From Polynucleobacter sp. MWH-UH23A (GTDB taxonomy: Bacteria; Pseudomonadota; Gammaproteobacteria; Burkholderiales; Burkholderiaceae): a stretch of DNA of 64,000 bases. Of this stretch, positions 53,599-62,636 are shown piece after piece (position 1 is the first letter of the stretch; the number at the start of each line of letters is the position of its first letter). The stretch is taken from NCBI RefSeq assembly GCF_040409805.1, contig NZ_CP099572.1, forward strand, positions 558,001 through 622,000. The letters run 5' to 3'. The notes under the pieces are model-generated. The model had not been told where the DNA came from. It worked only from the letters and a program-made list of their open reading frames with translations, and searched no databases. A program made the translations under genes and the position numbers.

Positions 53599-54126
53599 GT
53601 GAATTCTTATTATTTTGTCGACGCCAATAGTTCAGTCTGGTCTGAATACGCTATTGAAATGACAAAAGATTATTTTCTGTGGATGGATAAACAGATTCTT
53701 GATGTTTGCAATTTCTCCATTGAGGATGTAGTTGGTATACCTTTAGATGAATATATTCAATTGTCAATGAATAAGATCGTTCCTAAAAACGAAATTAGAT
53801 CTGTGTATCGTTTACTAATTGAGGGTGATCAAGCTGTTGCGATGGGGGGATTGCGTAAACTACCTAATGGGCATGGCGAGATAGTCAGGCTCTATACAAA
53901 ACCAAGTAGTAGGGGTAAGGGTTTTGGCAGGGCAATGCTTGAAAAAATTATTGATGAAGCTAGAGATTTTCATTTTCCTGTATTAAATTTAGATACGGGG
54001 ATTTTCATGAGGGATGCGCAATCTCTTTATATCTCCAATGGATTTCAGTTCTGCGATCCATATGATGGGGCAGAGCCTCCCCCTCGCTTATTGCCTTATT
54101 GGCTATATATGAAACTGAAGCTTTAG
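53599..54126 (+). CDS. GNAT-family acetyltransferase
   Basis: 175 residues. GNAT core: RLLIEGDQAVAMGGLRKL, EIVRLYTKPSSRGKGFGRAM (acetyl-CoA loop R-G-x-G-x-G), NLDTGIFMRDAQSLYISNGF. GTG start 53599 with a weak TTGGAT upstream. Acceptor unknown. Confidence 0.82.
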   Translation: MNSYYFVDANSSVWSEYAIEMTKDYFLWMDKQILDVCNFSIEDVVGIPLDEYIQLSMNKIVPKNEIRSVYRLLIEGDQAVAMGGLRKLPNGHGEIVRLYTKPSSRGKGFGRAMLEKIIDEARDFHFPVLNLDTGIFMRDAQSLYISNGFQFCDPYDGAEPPPRLLPYWLYMKLKL

Positions 54127-54224
54127 GTTCCTAATTTTCTATTGAGTAAATTTACTAAGAAGCTAATTTATTCTAGTAAGATTGATGTAATTTCTAGCTT
54201 AATCACTATCTGGGTTTATTCTTT

Positions 54225-55523
54225 ATGCGTATATTTCTATTGATACAACTTGTTGTATTGCTTGCTATTTCAGGTTGCGCTAATACTAGAAGTAGCAGTT
54301 TTAAAGAAATGTCATCGGCATATCGTGAGGTTGTGGAGCAATACAGTACAGATAACATTTTATTAAACATCGTGAGGGCATCTAATAATATGCCTCTTAG
54401 CTTCCTCGATATACCCTCTGTAGTGGGTTCTGGAAGTATGACAGTTAGTGCCGGTATTGGAACAGATGTCTATAGCAAGGCCCCAGCCTCTGTTGGAGGA
54501 TTTTTTTCTGCTGCGAATACAGCAACTGATTCTTCAAATACCTCTGGCTCACTAGGAATGTCAATAAACAATGGCTTTACTTTTACTCAATCTTCGCTTG
54601 ATAACAGTTCATTTATGTTGGCATTTTTGAAGGAGATGCCTATTGAATATGTTGACTACAAGGGAACCGAAAGATTAAGGCCCAGAACAGTTGAATATTC
54701 ACTGTTAATAGACAAAATTGAGCTCGTGAGTCCCGATGGTGAAAAAGTACTGCGTTTTGTAAATGACCCAATGGCTCCTCATTATCAGAAATTTCAAGAG
54801 GCTCTATTGTTACTTATTGAGGTTGGATTGCGTGCTGAGAGCAGAACTCAATCTACACCAATTACTCCTCCAATGAGTCAGGCTGAATATCTTGCTTATT
54901 CAAGAGGTATGAATAATGCCTTAATTGACAATATAGTTAAGGGATCTATTGAGGTGGTTAAGAAATCTAAAGGTAGTAGCATTTCTTATCAATTATTCAA
55001 AAATACACCTTATTCAGTTATGTGTGTAAATAAGCATGAGGCAAAAAGACTCTATGACAATTTTTTCCATGAAGCCTCATATTGTGAGACCTCAGCCGTA
55101 GATGATGTCTCGGAAATGAATTATTCAAGCGTCTCGAATATGTATAAAGAGCGTAGTCGTGATTTAAAGGATATGAAGATCAATATAAAATTACGATCGG
55201 TTGGTAATGTTTTTGACTATTTGGGTAGCGTGATGCTTGTGCAGCAAAAAACACCCCCAAAAGATGTTTTAATTTATCCGTCTCGAAATTTATTGCAAAG
55301 TTACTATGATGCTTATAAAGAGCCAACCCCGCTCTTAAAAGTTTATAAAAATAATTCATCAATTAACCCTGTGGCGAGCGTCAAGTATCGTGGCGATATT
55401 TATGCCATAAGCGATGATGATGATTCTTACTCGAAAATTGTGATCGAATACCTTTCTATTTTGCTCACTATGGCAAAGGTTCCGGGATCAATACCTGCAT
55501 CTCCTGCAGTTCTTGTGAGGTAA
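54225..55523 (+). CDS. Outer-membrane-type lipoprotein, paralogue 1
   Basis: 432 residues. Lipobox ISGC at residues 15-18 gives a mature Cys lipoprotein. Conserved with the product at 59258: SSAYREVVEQY, DNILLNIVRAS, FLDIPSVVGSGS, NGFTFTQSSLDN, KLRSVGNVFDYLG and a C-terminal SIPASPAVLVR. The N-terminal half has a Gly/Ser-rich segment (residues 65-115). I recognise no described family; an envelope-anchored structural or secretion role is conceivable. Confidence 0.72.
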   Translation: MRIFLLIQLVVLLAISGCANTRSSSFKEMSSAYREVVEQYSTDNILLNIVRASNNMPLSFLDIPSVVGSGSMTVSAGIGTDVYSKAPASVGGFFSAANTATDSSNTSGSLGMSINNGFTFTQSSLDNSSFMLAFLKEMPIEYVDYKGTERLRPRTVEYSLLIDKIELVSPDGEKVLRFVNDPMAPHYQKFQEALLLLIEVGLRAESRTQSTPITPPMSQAEYLAYSRGMNNALIDNIVKGSIEVVKKSKGSSISYQLFKNTPYSVMCVNKHEAKRLYDNFFHEASYCETSAVDDVSEMNYSSVSNMYKERSRDLKDMKINIKLRSVGNVFDYLGSVMLVQQKTPPKDVLIYPSRNLLQSYYDAYKEPTPLLKVYKNNSSINPVASVKYRGDIYAISDDDDSYSKIVIEYLSILLTMAKVPGSIPASPAVLVR

Positions 55524-55563
55524 CTTTAATAGTCAGCATGTTTATTGTTCCTTTTAGATCTAT

Positions 55564-55947
55564 TTAGCTTGAGAATCCCAGCCATGTGCCTAGGCCAGTA
55601 GCAATAAAAAAGATAAGGTAGCTAACTATTGGCGCAAGCTGAGCGAAGTATCGGCTTGGTATCTCTCTTGGGGAAAGCGTTTTTAGAAAAAGCTGGTATT
55701 GAATTGCCGTGAGCAGGCAGATTGTTGAGCCGATGCCAATAAATATAATCCCTACGATGGCTGATAATTGAATGCTTGATGCATCAAAATCATTGGATAG
55801 CTTTAGAAACCTGATAAAGAGTCCAAAGCGTTCAATTACAAATCCTAATGCAATGAATGAGATCGAGGATCTTTGCCATGCGAGTAGAGTGCGTTCGGCA
55901 GCAAAGAAAACTTGTGGATTGTCAAGTTGAGGCTGATTTTGATTCAT
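55564..55947 (-). CDS. DUF202 membrane protein
   Basis: 127 residues. FFAAERTLLAWQRSSISFIALGFVIERFGLF is the DUF202 signature, with three helices in all. Start 55947 or 55953, both inside the 3' end of the TAXI gene (26-32 base overlap), so the two are translationally linked. Function unknown. Confidence 0.85.
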   Translation of the reverse strand: MNQNQPQLDNPQVFFAAERTLLAWQRSSISFIALGFVIERFGLFIRFLKLSNDFDASSIQLSAIVGIIFIGIGSTICLLTAIQYQLFLKTLSPREIPSRYFAQLAPIVSYLIFFIATGLGTWLGFSS

Positions 55948-57319
55948 TTTCAAATGCTATTAATTTAGAGTTTGCAGATGACCGCACAGAATTGATAGCA
56001 TTTTTTTGGTTGAAATAAAACCGAGCATTTTTCCCAAATAGATACATATCGTAAATACGTAATTCTTGAGCGTTAATTTCCTTAATAACTTCTAAAAGTT
56101 GCTCCTTAGTATTTGCTGCTAAGACAGCCTCGTCCAATATTCTTGTCTCTACAAAATATTTTTCCATTAAGCCCTCTGACGGGAAGAGTCTAAGGGAATT
56201 CAAAAGCTTAAATGCTGGAAGAATTAGTGCAAAAAATGCAAGAATGTAAATCCAAATGCTGTCAAGAAGGCTTGCAATCCAAATTGGAAGGTATCCAAAG
56301 AGTGAAGGTGTTCCATCCCTATAATAATGTTCCGCTATGGGGCTGAGCGGAAAATTGTTATCTATGTCTCTAGGAAAAAATCCGGGGTCCGAAAAAAATG
56401 TGCCTGCTGTGCGGCTATATTCTTTTGCGGCCAAAATAAATCCCCATTGAATAGCTCGGTGAGAATTTTTCTCTACTAAAAGATTTGTGGTTGATGCCAG
56501 TATTGTGATGTCATGTGGGGGGTCAACATTTTCAATGCTGCGAGATCCCTTCGGGATTACAAGTTTTTGTAAGAATGGCAATTTCTTCAGATAGGCGTCC
56601 GCTAAGCTAAAGTCAGCAATTTTGATGGATGCATCGCTAAGTAGATGCTTAATAGTTTCAGATTGAGTGCTATCCACAATAAAGAGAGCATCTATTTTTC
56701 CTTGCTTAAGAAGTTCAGCCCCCTCCTTATGTGGAAGCTCCAATAAATCGTTTGATATTGGGGTTTTGATACTTACTTTATTTAACTTTTGAAATAGGAT
56801 ATTAGTAGCGGTACCCGGCGTGCCAATAGAAATCTTTTTGCCTTGTAGATATTTAAATGGATCGCTACCTGTAGGGGCGCCCCCTTTATAAAAGATCCAT
56901 ATTGGAGCAAATTGAACGCTTCCCAATGAAACTAGGCCTGGATACTCTTCTTCGGTAGCAGAGCCTACCGTTAAAAAACTTGCGTTAATTTTTGATTCAT
57001 CTGAATACAGTCCTTTTAGTCCAGCAGTAAGGCCATTAGTGCCAACTAATTCAAGATTGATGCCATTTTTCTGAAAATAGGTTTGAAAACTTTTTGCAAT
57101 TTCCTGGGATGAGGAGCCATCTTGCCCAACAGCAAGATATGCTGTTTTGGGTGGAAGTGGATTCACGTACAAGATTAGCGTGATTAATCCAATGATGAGG
57201 AGGGGAATGTAGATATTGAAAAATAAAACTAACTTTATCCACCCCTTTTTTTCTTTTGCAAAAAAATGCTTAAAGTAATGTTTAATTTCATCTGATTGGG
57301 TTTTGGCGCCAAATTTCAT
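55922..57319 (-). CDS. Membrane-anchored TAXI-type TRAP solute receptor
   Basis: 465 residues. An N-terminal helix (about 28-50) anchors rather than releases the protein. TAXI domain: YLAVGQDGSSSQEIAKSFQT, LVGTNGLTAGLKGL, LQGKKISIGTPGTATNILFQ, LLKQGKIDALFIV. A second helix near 345-372 (IWIASLLDSIWIYILAFFALI) precedes a cytoplasmic helical tail. No TRAP permease genes are visible, so it probably acts as a sensor or adaptor rather than a classic importer. Order on the minus strand: beta-helix protein, this gene, DUF202. Confidence 0.85.
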   Translation of the reverse strand: MKFGAKTQSDEIKHYFKHFFAKEKKGWIKLVLFFNIYIPLLIIGLITLILYVNPLPPKTAYLAVGQDGSSSQEIAKSFQTYFQKNGINLELVGTNGLTAGLKGLYSDESKINASFLTVGSATEEEYPGLVSLGSVQFAPIWIFYKGGAPTGSDPFKYLQGKKISIGTPGTATNILFQKLNKVSIKTPISNDLLELPHKEGAELLKQGKIDALFIVDSTQSETIKHLLSDASIKIADFSLADAYLKKLPFLQKLVIPKGSRSIENVDPPHDITILASTTNLLVEKNSHRAIQWGFILAAKEYSRTAGTFFSDPGFFPRDIDNNFPLSPIAEHYYRDGTPSLFGYLPIWIASLLDSIWIYILAFFALILPAFKLLNSLRLFPSEGLMEKYFVETRILDEAVLAANTKEQLLEVIKEINAQELRIYDMYLFGKNARFYFNQKNAINSVRSSANSKLIAFENESKSAST

Positions 57320-57326
57320 GATTTAC

Positions 57327-58202
57327 CTAATCTTTATCAATTGTGAAAATTAATGCGCTATTTTTCAATTTTTTATTAAATTTATAAGTTCGTTCATTTT
57401 CGCCTTTGGTGATTGGTATTGGCATATCCTGGGAATAAATATTTAATTGGTCGCCAAAGACGCCTTCTATATTAACTGATGTACCCCTGTAAAGCTCAAG
57501 GTAGGAGGCCCCGTCATCCGACTCAAAATCGAATAAATCTCTGTCTTTAATCCCATTTTTTGGCGAGCATATTTTTAAACTTTTATGTATCTCTAATCTA
57601 CTGCTTGAGAGGTTTATGGCATCTTCTGCTGGATTTTTAATGTCAAGTGAATTGAGTGAAATATGGGAGTTTGTTAAATCCAATCCATCATCGCCCGAAT
57701 AATTACTAGAGACTGAGCTTATATTCCACTCGTGTTTATCAACGCCAAGTATTGAGATGCCATCTATATCTTCATTAATTGATGATTGCCCATCCTCTTT
57801 TCCTAGATATCGTAGGCTCAACTTTTTGCCTGTAAATGAGGAGAAAGGGATTTTCATTTTTTTTGCAATCTTGATGGAGTCTTTAGAAGCGGCATTTTTT
57901 GTTCCCAAGAACCATACGCCACCGTTGTCCGCTAATTTTATTGTTTTATAACTCTTGTCAGCAGCACTAATAGTCAAATTGATAAATTTAAAAGAAGATC
58001 CTTGGTTAAAAATGAGGGCAGATCGCTTTAAGCGACTTTTTCTGAACATTCCATTAACTAAATAAATCTTGGCGCCATCTTCTGCCCTCAGGCTTGCCGC
58101 TTTCAAAACCTGAACTTCACCCTCAACAATGTAGATGTTTGATCTTCGCAAAATCATATTGTGGGAAATTTTTGGCGGTAAAAGAATGTAATTCTTGGAC
58201 AT
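57327..58202 (-). CDS. Probable beta-helix protein
   Basis: 291 residues without signal peptide. Short repeats of beta strands with polar turns (SSVSSNYSGDDGLDLTNSHI, SLNSLDIKNPAEDAINLSSS, RLEIHKSLKI) suggest a right-handed parallel beta-helix. No catalytic motif recognised. Seven bases upstream of the TAXI gene, so likely one operon. Alternative: a pectate-lyase-fold structural protein. Confidence 0.6.
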   Translation of the reverse strand: MSKNYILLPPKISHNMILRRSNIYIVEGEVQVLKAASLRAEDGAKIYLVNGMFRKSRLKRSALIFNQGSSFKFINLTISAADKSYKTIKLADNGGVWFLGTKNAASKDSIKIAKKMKIPFSSFTGKKLSLRYLGKEDGQSSINEDIDGISILGVDKHEWNISSVSSNYSGDDGLDLTNSHISLNSLDIKNPAEDAINLSSSRLEIHKSLKICSPKNGIKDRDLFDFESDDGASYLELYRGTSVNIEGVFGDQLNIYSQDMPIPITKGENERTYKFNKKLKNSALIFTIDKD

Positions 58203-58300
58203 TTTCGATTTTTCTTAATTAAACTCTATATTTGTAGTTATTATATTTTGATTGAAGTACTTTAAAATACTAAGAATTTAGATGACAGGCCAGTTCTTAT

Positions 58301-59101
58301 ATGTTTAAAACTTATTTCCATCTTCTTTCTGATGGCGCTCTTTTATTCATTTTCCCAATCCTGTCGTGTGCAACCCTTTTTTTGATTGCATACCTTTTCA
58401 GGCGTTATCAAAAGCGTTTTGGTTTAAGTAACTACGATCCAGACATATTGGATACTGCGACGCAAAATACCATGTCTGGCGGCTATGTCGTCCTTGGATT
58501 TGTCCTCGTTTTGGCCATGACCACTGTCTCAGAGTTAGAGAGTGGAGTATCTAAGGAGGCTGCTGCAATTAGGGGTCTAGACAGGATGCTGGTTCTTGAG
58601 GGGTCACCTCCGGCTCTCGAATCGCGAAAGTATCTACTGGAATATACAAAATCTATACTCCAAGACGAATGGCCCGTTTTAAAAGATGGTCAGGGGAGTC
58701 AAAAAACATCCCTTGCGTTAAGAAATCTTTTTAATGCATTGGATCAAATTGGCTCTGGAGCGATTAAGGACAATGTTGTTTATAGCAAGGTGTTAGAGCA
58801 GGCGGATAAGGTTGCTGAGTTGCGCAATAATCGAAATTACAATGTACAAAGCAATCTTCCAGATACTTTTTATATTGTTAGTCTTATAAGTATTATTGGC
58901 GTCATTCTGATTTGCAGTTTAAGGCTTATTGAGGCTACTAGAGTTAGGATTATTGCATTAACCATACAGATAATCATGCTCACTCTGATGTTCAGTGCGA
59001 TAGTAATTATTGATCTACCCTATATTGGAGATACGGTTACTTCCTCTGAGCCAATTCAAAAAGCCTATGAAAGTATATTGAGTCAATTTCCAACTCAATA
59101 A
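58301..59101 (+). CDS. DUF4239 membrane protein
   Basis: 266 residues. N-terminal helix, TMSGGYVVLGFVLVLAMTTV helix, a soluble segment with SKEAAAIRGLDRMLVLEGSP, and two C-terminal helices. This layout fits DUF4239 (bestrophin-like). Divergent from the beta-helix gene. Function unknown. Confidence 0.75.
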   Translation: MFKTYFHLLSDGALLFIFPILSCATLFLIAYLFRRYQKRFGLSNYDPDILDTATQNTMSGGYVVLGFVLVLAMTTVSELESGVSKEAAAIRGLDRMLVLEGSPPALESRKYLLEYTKSILQDEWPVLKDGQGSQKTSLALRNLFNALDQIGSGAIKDNVVYSKVLEQADKVAELRNNRNYNVQSNLPDTFYIVSLISIIGVILICSLRLIEATRVRIIALTIQIIMLTLMFSAIVIIDLPYIGDTVTSSEPIQKAYESILSQFPTQ

Positions 59102-59257
59102 GTATTAGCATAAGAAGGGCATATCCATGAGAGCTGGGGCCTATATAGGTGATTACGGTATGGTATGAATATCTCCAGCGGTACTAGAGTTCAATGGTTT
59201 GCATGACTTTCCATTCCGCCCCCTCCATTAGCAATTCGAGTAAAAAATTGGAAATAT

Positions 59258-60559
59258 TTATCTAACGAGTATTGTCGGAGATGGTGGAATCGAGTTAATG
59301 CGCTTAGAGAGCGTCAGCATTGTTGCGAGAAACTCAAAAACTGACTTTGTATAGCTTCCATCATCATCCTTGATGTAATAGACATCTGATCTATAAGTAA
59401 CCTTTGAAATTGCATCATCAAGGTTACCATTTTTATATACCTTAAATAATGGTACTGAAATCGCAGGATCACCATAATTGGGTTTATAGGTAGAAACATC
59501 TTTTGATGTAACCATTACTAGTCGCGATGGATCTTGATATTGTGCAATCAATGCATTTCCTAGGTAATCAAAAATATTCCCCGTAGATCTCAACTTGATC
59601 CGCAATTCAAGCTCTTTATTGCGAGGATTTCGTTCGTTTAGGATTTCGGATAAAAAGCCTGAATATTCTTTTTTGCCTAATTTTTCTTGAGGAATTGGGG
59701 AGTCTGTGCAATATGAAGATTTACCTAATTTTTTCCCAAATAAGTTCTCTGACTTATATTTATTAATGCAAAATCTCGTGGCTGTATTTATTTTGTATAA
59801 CTGATGATGCGCCTTGCCATCTATAGTAATCTTTTCAAGACTAATACCAGATTGATTGGCGGTATCTTTAATGAGTTCGACATATTTTTGATAGTTTGCA
59901 ACAAACTCTTTCTCGCTGATGGGAGGGCCAAGGGGTTGCTTGTTTGGGTGAGCCTCGACTGTAAGCCCGGCATCGAGCAATACATCCAGAAGAAATTGAA
60001 ACTCTTTGTAGTCTTTGCTGCGTGGATCATTGGTCCACCAGGCTACCTCTTCATTATCAATAGTCCTTATCTCAATATTATCAATAAGAAGCAGCAACAT
60101 AGCTGGTCTGGGAAGATTTTTTTGGCTTCCATAAAAACGGATTGTTTCTGGTGGAACATCTTCTAGAAACTTGCTCATAAAGTGAGCATTATCCAAAGAG
60201 GATTGAGTAAAGGTAAAAGAATTATTAACGGCCATGCCAAGCGAGCTGCCATATATTGTTGAGTTGCTTGGCAGTATTCCTGCTGCAGGCTGTATCGGAG
60301 ACTGGGCATTAGCTAGGGTGGTAGATGCGTTAATGCCAGCAGTGCCCGTATAACTACCGCTTCCTACTACAGACGGGATGTCCAGAAAGCTCATTGGCAT
60401 ATCTTTCGAGGCGCGGACAATATTTAGGAGAATATTGTCATTGGCATATTGCTCAACAACTTCGCGATAAGCTGAGGATGTGTCTCTGAAGTTTGCTGAT
60501 TGAGTTGATACACATCCAGATAGGATGCCGATAATAGATAATGAAAGAAGTTTTTTCAT
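59258..60559 (-). CDS. Outer-membrane-type lipoprotein, paralogue 2
   Basis: 433 residues. Lipobox LSGC (residues 13-16). Shares with the 54225 product SSAYREVVEQY, DNILLNIVRASKDMPMSFLD, IPSVVGSGS, NSFTFTQSSLDN, LRSTGNIFDYLGNALIAQ and SIPPSPTILVR, across the full length. The two are on opposite strands 3.7 kb apart, so an inverted duplication with substantial divergence, or two arrivals. Confidence 0.75.
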   Translation of the reverse strand: MKKLLSLSIIGILSGCVSTQSANFRDTSSAYREVVEQYANDNILLNIVRASKDMPMSFLDIPSVVGSGSYTGTAGINASTTLANAQSPIQPAAGILPSNSTIYGSSLGMAVNNSFTFTQSSLDNAHFMSKFLEDVPPETIRFYGSQKNLPRPAMLLLLIDNIEIRTIDNEEVAWWTNDPRSKDYKEFQFLLDVLLDAGLTVEAHPNKQPLGPPISEKEFVANYQKYVELIKDTANQSGISLEKITIDGKAHHQLYKINTATRFCINKYKSENLFGKKLGKSSYCTDSPIPQEKLGKKEYSGFLSEILNERNPRNKELELRIKLRSTGNIFDYLGNALIAQYQDPSRLVMVTSKDVSTYKPNYGDPAISVPLFKVYKNGNLDDAISKVTYRSDVYYIKDDDGSYTKSVFEFLATMLTLSKRINSIPPSPTILVR

Positions 60560-60620
60560 TTAAGTGATTAGTAATAGGTTAGTAATTGCACTTAGAACGT
60601 CATAATGATTTGATATGGCG

Positions 60621-61748
60621 CTAAAGATGTTTTTTCGTATTTTGTAATAAATTAGCTGCACGCCCAGTCGGTCTATTTTGATAATTGAGAAGCGCAAGTT
60701 CATATGCTTTGCTGGGATTATTGCCTGATCCCACATAGAATTCAACAGCATGATCAGCAAAAGCTAGCGGATATCTGTCAAGAAGGCTTGTGAACAGTGT
60801 TTTCGCTAATTGAAGATATTGCGCAGAAAATTTTGGTTGATTTTTTGCTGCATAAATTTCAGAAATTCTCCAGCTAACTTCAGGGTCTGTGCTCCCAAGT
60901 GCTGGCTGTAATATTTTTAGGGCTAAATCATTTTTGCCGGAAGCCATATAAATTTCCGCTTGATGGAGTCTTGCTTTTGTGTACTTAGGCATGTAGGAAA
61001 TTGCTTTTGCATACCAAGAGGATGCGAGATCTTTATTGCTAGGCTTGGCTATTTCTCCCCACAGCATTCCCAATTGAAAGCAAATCCAGGCTGGAATGAA
61101 AGGTGATGGATTTTTGTGTCTATAGTTTAAAGCCTGGAGATAGATTGAATTAGCTTTTTCAATCTGGCCCATATCGGCAAGTAGGGCAGCATATGGTATT
61201 GATTCTTCAGGAGATTCTGAGGCCTGCGCTCTTTCTTCTCGAAATATCAGGACCTCCTGTTGATCTCGCGCGGTAGCTTGTAGAACACTCATTTGAACTT
61301 GCTGAATTTCATTGAGATTGCCGTTTAGAAGCTTAGATCTGCGCAAATACTCTTTACAGACATCAAATAGATGCATTGACCCAGAAATTTGAGCGGCCTG
61401 AATATAGGCAGTTGCGGACTTTGAATTGTTAAGCAAAACTTTTTCTGAGAGATTGGAAAGGCGATCTAGGGATGAATAATCCCCCAAAAATTGAGAGTTA
61501 ACTAGCTCTCCATTGATTATCGCGCCAGATATTACTAAATTGGTTGGTTGCGCATCAAAGGTTCGATATAAGCGAGCCAAAGAGCTAAGATGATTATTTA
61601 CTGCTATATCGCCATCAGTAAAAGAAATGACTGAATATTCTTCTTGTATTTGAGATTTTGGAGCTGCGTTAGTTGTTGAAAGTCTTAATAAACCGCCTAT
61701 TGCTAGGCTCGTCCCAATAGTTCCACCCAAAAACTGTCTTCTATCCAT
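60621..61748 (-). CDS. Tat-exported TPR protein
   Basis: 375 residues from MDRRQFLGGTIGTSLAIGGL, a twin-arginine signal. A helical region of TPR-like repeats follows (KSATAYIQAAQISGSMHLFD, YAALLADMGQIEKANSIYLQ, ASSWYAKAISYMPKYTKARL). A periplasmic scaffold is inferred. 61 bases upstream of the lipoprotein paralogue 2 start, so probably one unit. Confidence 0.75.
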   Translation of the reverse strand: MDRRQFLGGTIGTSLAIGGLLRLSTTNAAPKSQIQEEYSVISFTDGDIAVNNHLSSLARLYRTFDAQPTNLVISGAIINGELVNSQFLGDYSSLDRLSNLSEKVLLNNSKSATAYIQAAQISGSMHLFDVCKEYLRRSKLLNGNLNEIQQVQMSVLQATARDQQEVLIFREERAQASESPEESIPYAALLADMGQIEKANSIYLQALNYRHKNPSPFIPAWICFQLGMLWGEIAKPSNKDLASSWYAKAISYMPKYTKARLHQAEIYMASGKNDLALKILQPALGSTDPEVSWRISEIYAAKNQPKFSAQYLQLAKTLFTSLLDRYPLAFADHAVEFYVGSGNNPSKAYELALLNYQNRPTGRAANLLQNTKKHL

Positions 61749-61997
61749 TATTTGCTTTGCCAAATTTTTAATAACGTTTTAAATCCGAGCTTATAAATTG
61801 GTGCTTTGGATTGCTCTCTGATGCTGGCTATTTAGTTCTTTAGATTATAAAGTTTCTACTCGGTCAAATTTTTTTTCAGAGTACAAAATTTAGTCTCTGG
61901 CCTATTGTTTGAGCCTTGACTGATATGTAAGATACCGCAATTACGTCAAAAATACACAGTTTCTAGATTAAGTGAGTTTTTATCGCACAAAATCACA

Positions 61998-62080
61998 TTT
62001 GTCGGATTACCTGACAAACCGAGTGGTCGACCTTACTTAAATCTGAAGTTAAGCTACAAGTGTCCGGAAACGCGACACTT
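61998..62080. repeat. Right compound palindrome of the 48.6-62.1 kb block
   Basis: TTTGTC-N9-GACAAA (61998-62018), related to 48564-48586, and AAGTGTC-N9-GACACTT (62058-62080, loop CGGAAACGC), the exact reverse complement of 48596-48618. The spacing between palindromes is 39 bases here against 9 at the left copy. No gene seen elsewhere in 61749-62636 apart from the terminator and scar F. Confidence 0.8.
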
Positions 62081-62191
62081 GCAAGTCTCTTGAGATACTC
62101 ACGGTCAACCAGCGTCCGCCATCCTAATCCATAACGATTCACAAGATCATCTATTGTCGTCAGCAGTCACCACTTTTGCCGAACCCAAAAG

Positions 62192-62225
62192 AAAAAGCCC
62201 CTAGATTACTCAAGGGGCTTTTTTA
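62192..62225. terminator. Bidirectional terminator left of scar F
   Basis: AAAAGCCCCT-loop-AAGGGGCTTTTTT, same hairpin as at 37430-37458 left of scar D. Confidence 0.88.
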
Positions 62226-62229
62226 TAAC

Positions 62230-62390
62230 TGGTGGGTCGGGCGAGATTCGAACTCGCGACCAACGGATTAAAAGAAGTCGTGGGTCTTCAAAACCTCATA
62301 TAAATCAATAGTTTGTAGGGTCAAAAAGTCACTGTGCGATTGAGTGTGCGATTGCATTTTGGTGCAAAGTTCGAATCTGTAGGTCGGATT
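62230..62390 (-). repeat. tRNA-Lys(UUU) 3'-half attachment scar F
   Basis: tRNA-Lys 3' half followed by the arm AAAGAAGTCGTGGGTCTTCA, slightly diverged from scars C/E (GGGTCAAAAAGTCACTGTG in place of the middle part) and ending in GCAAAGTTCGAATCTGTAGG, as in the 16178 fragment. No integrase gene follows within the window. Confidence 0.83.
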
Positions 62391-62636
62391 TTGAACTTTT
62401 TGGTGTTACCTTATGGATCAGTTGGGTTTACCTGCTTGACTCTTAGAGTGGTAAAAGATCGCATTAATCAATTCGTCAAGCAATACAAGGGTTAAGAGTG
62501 ATTTCGGTGGGCGTGTGATACGGTGTTGGCTTAAACGACACTAATTTCACCATTTAAATCTCATGGAAGATTTTCTTATAGAAATCAAAATTAAAAGCGT
62601 AGAATTAAAAATTAACCTAAATAAATTGGCAATTAA

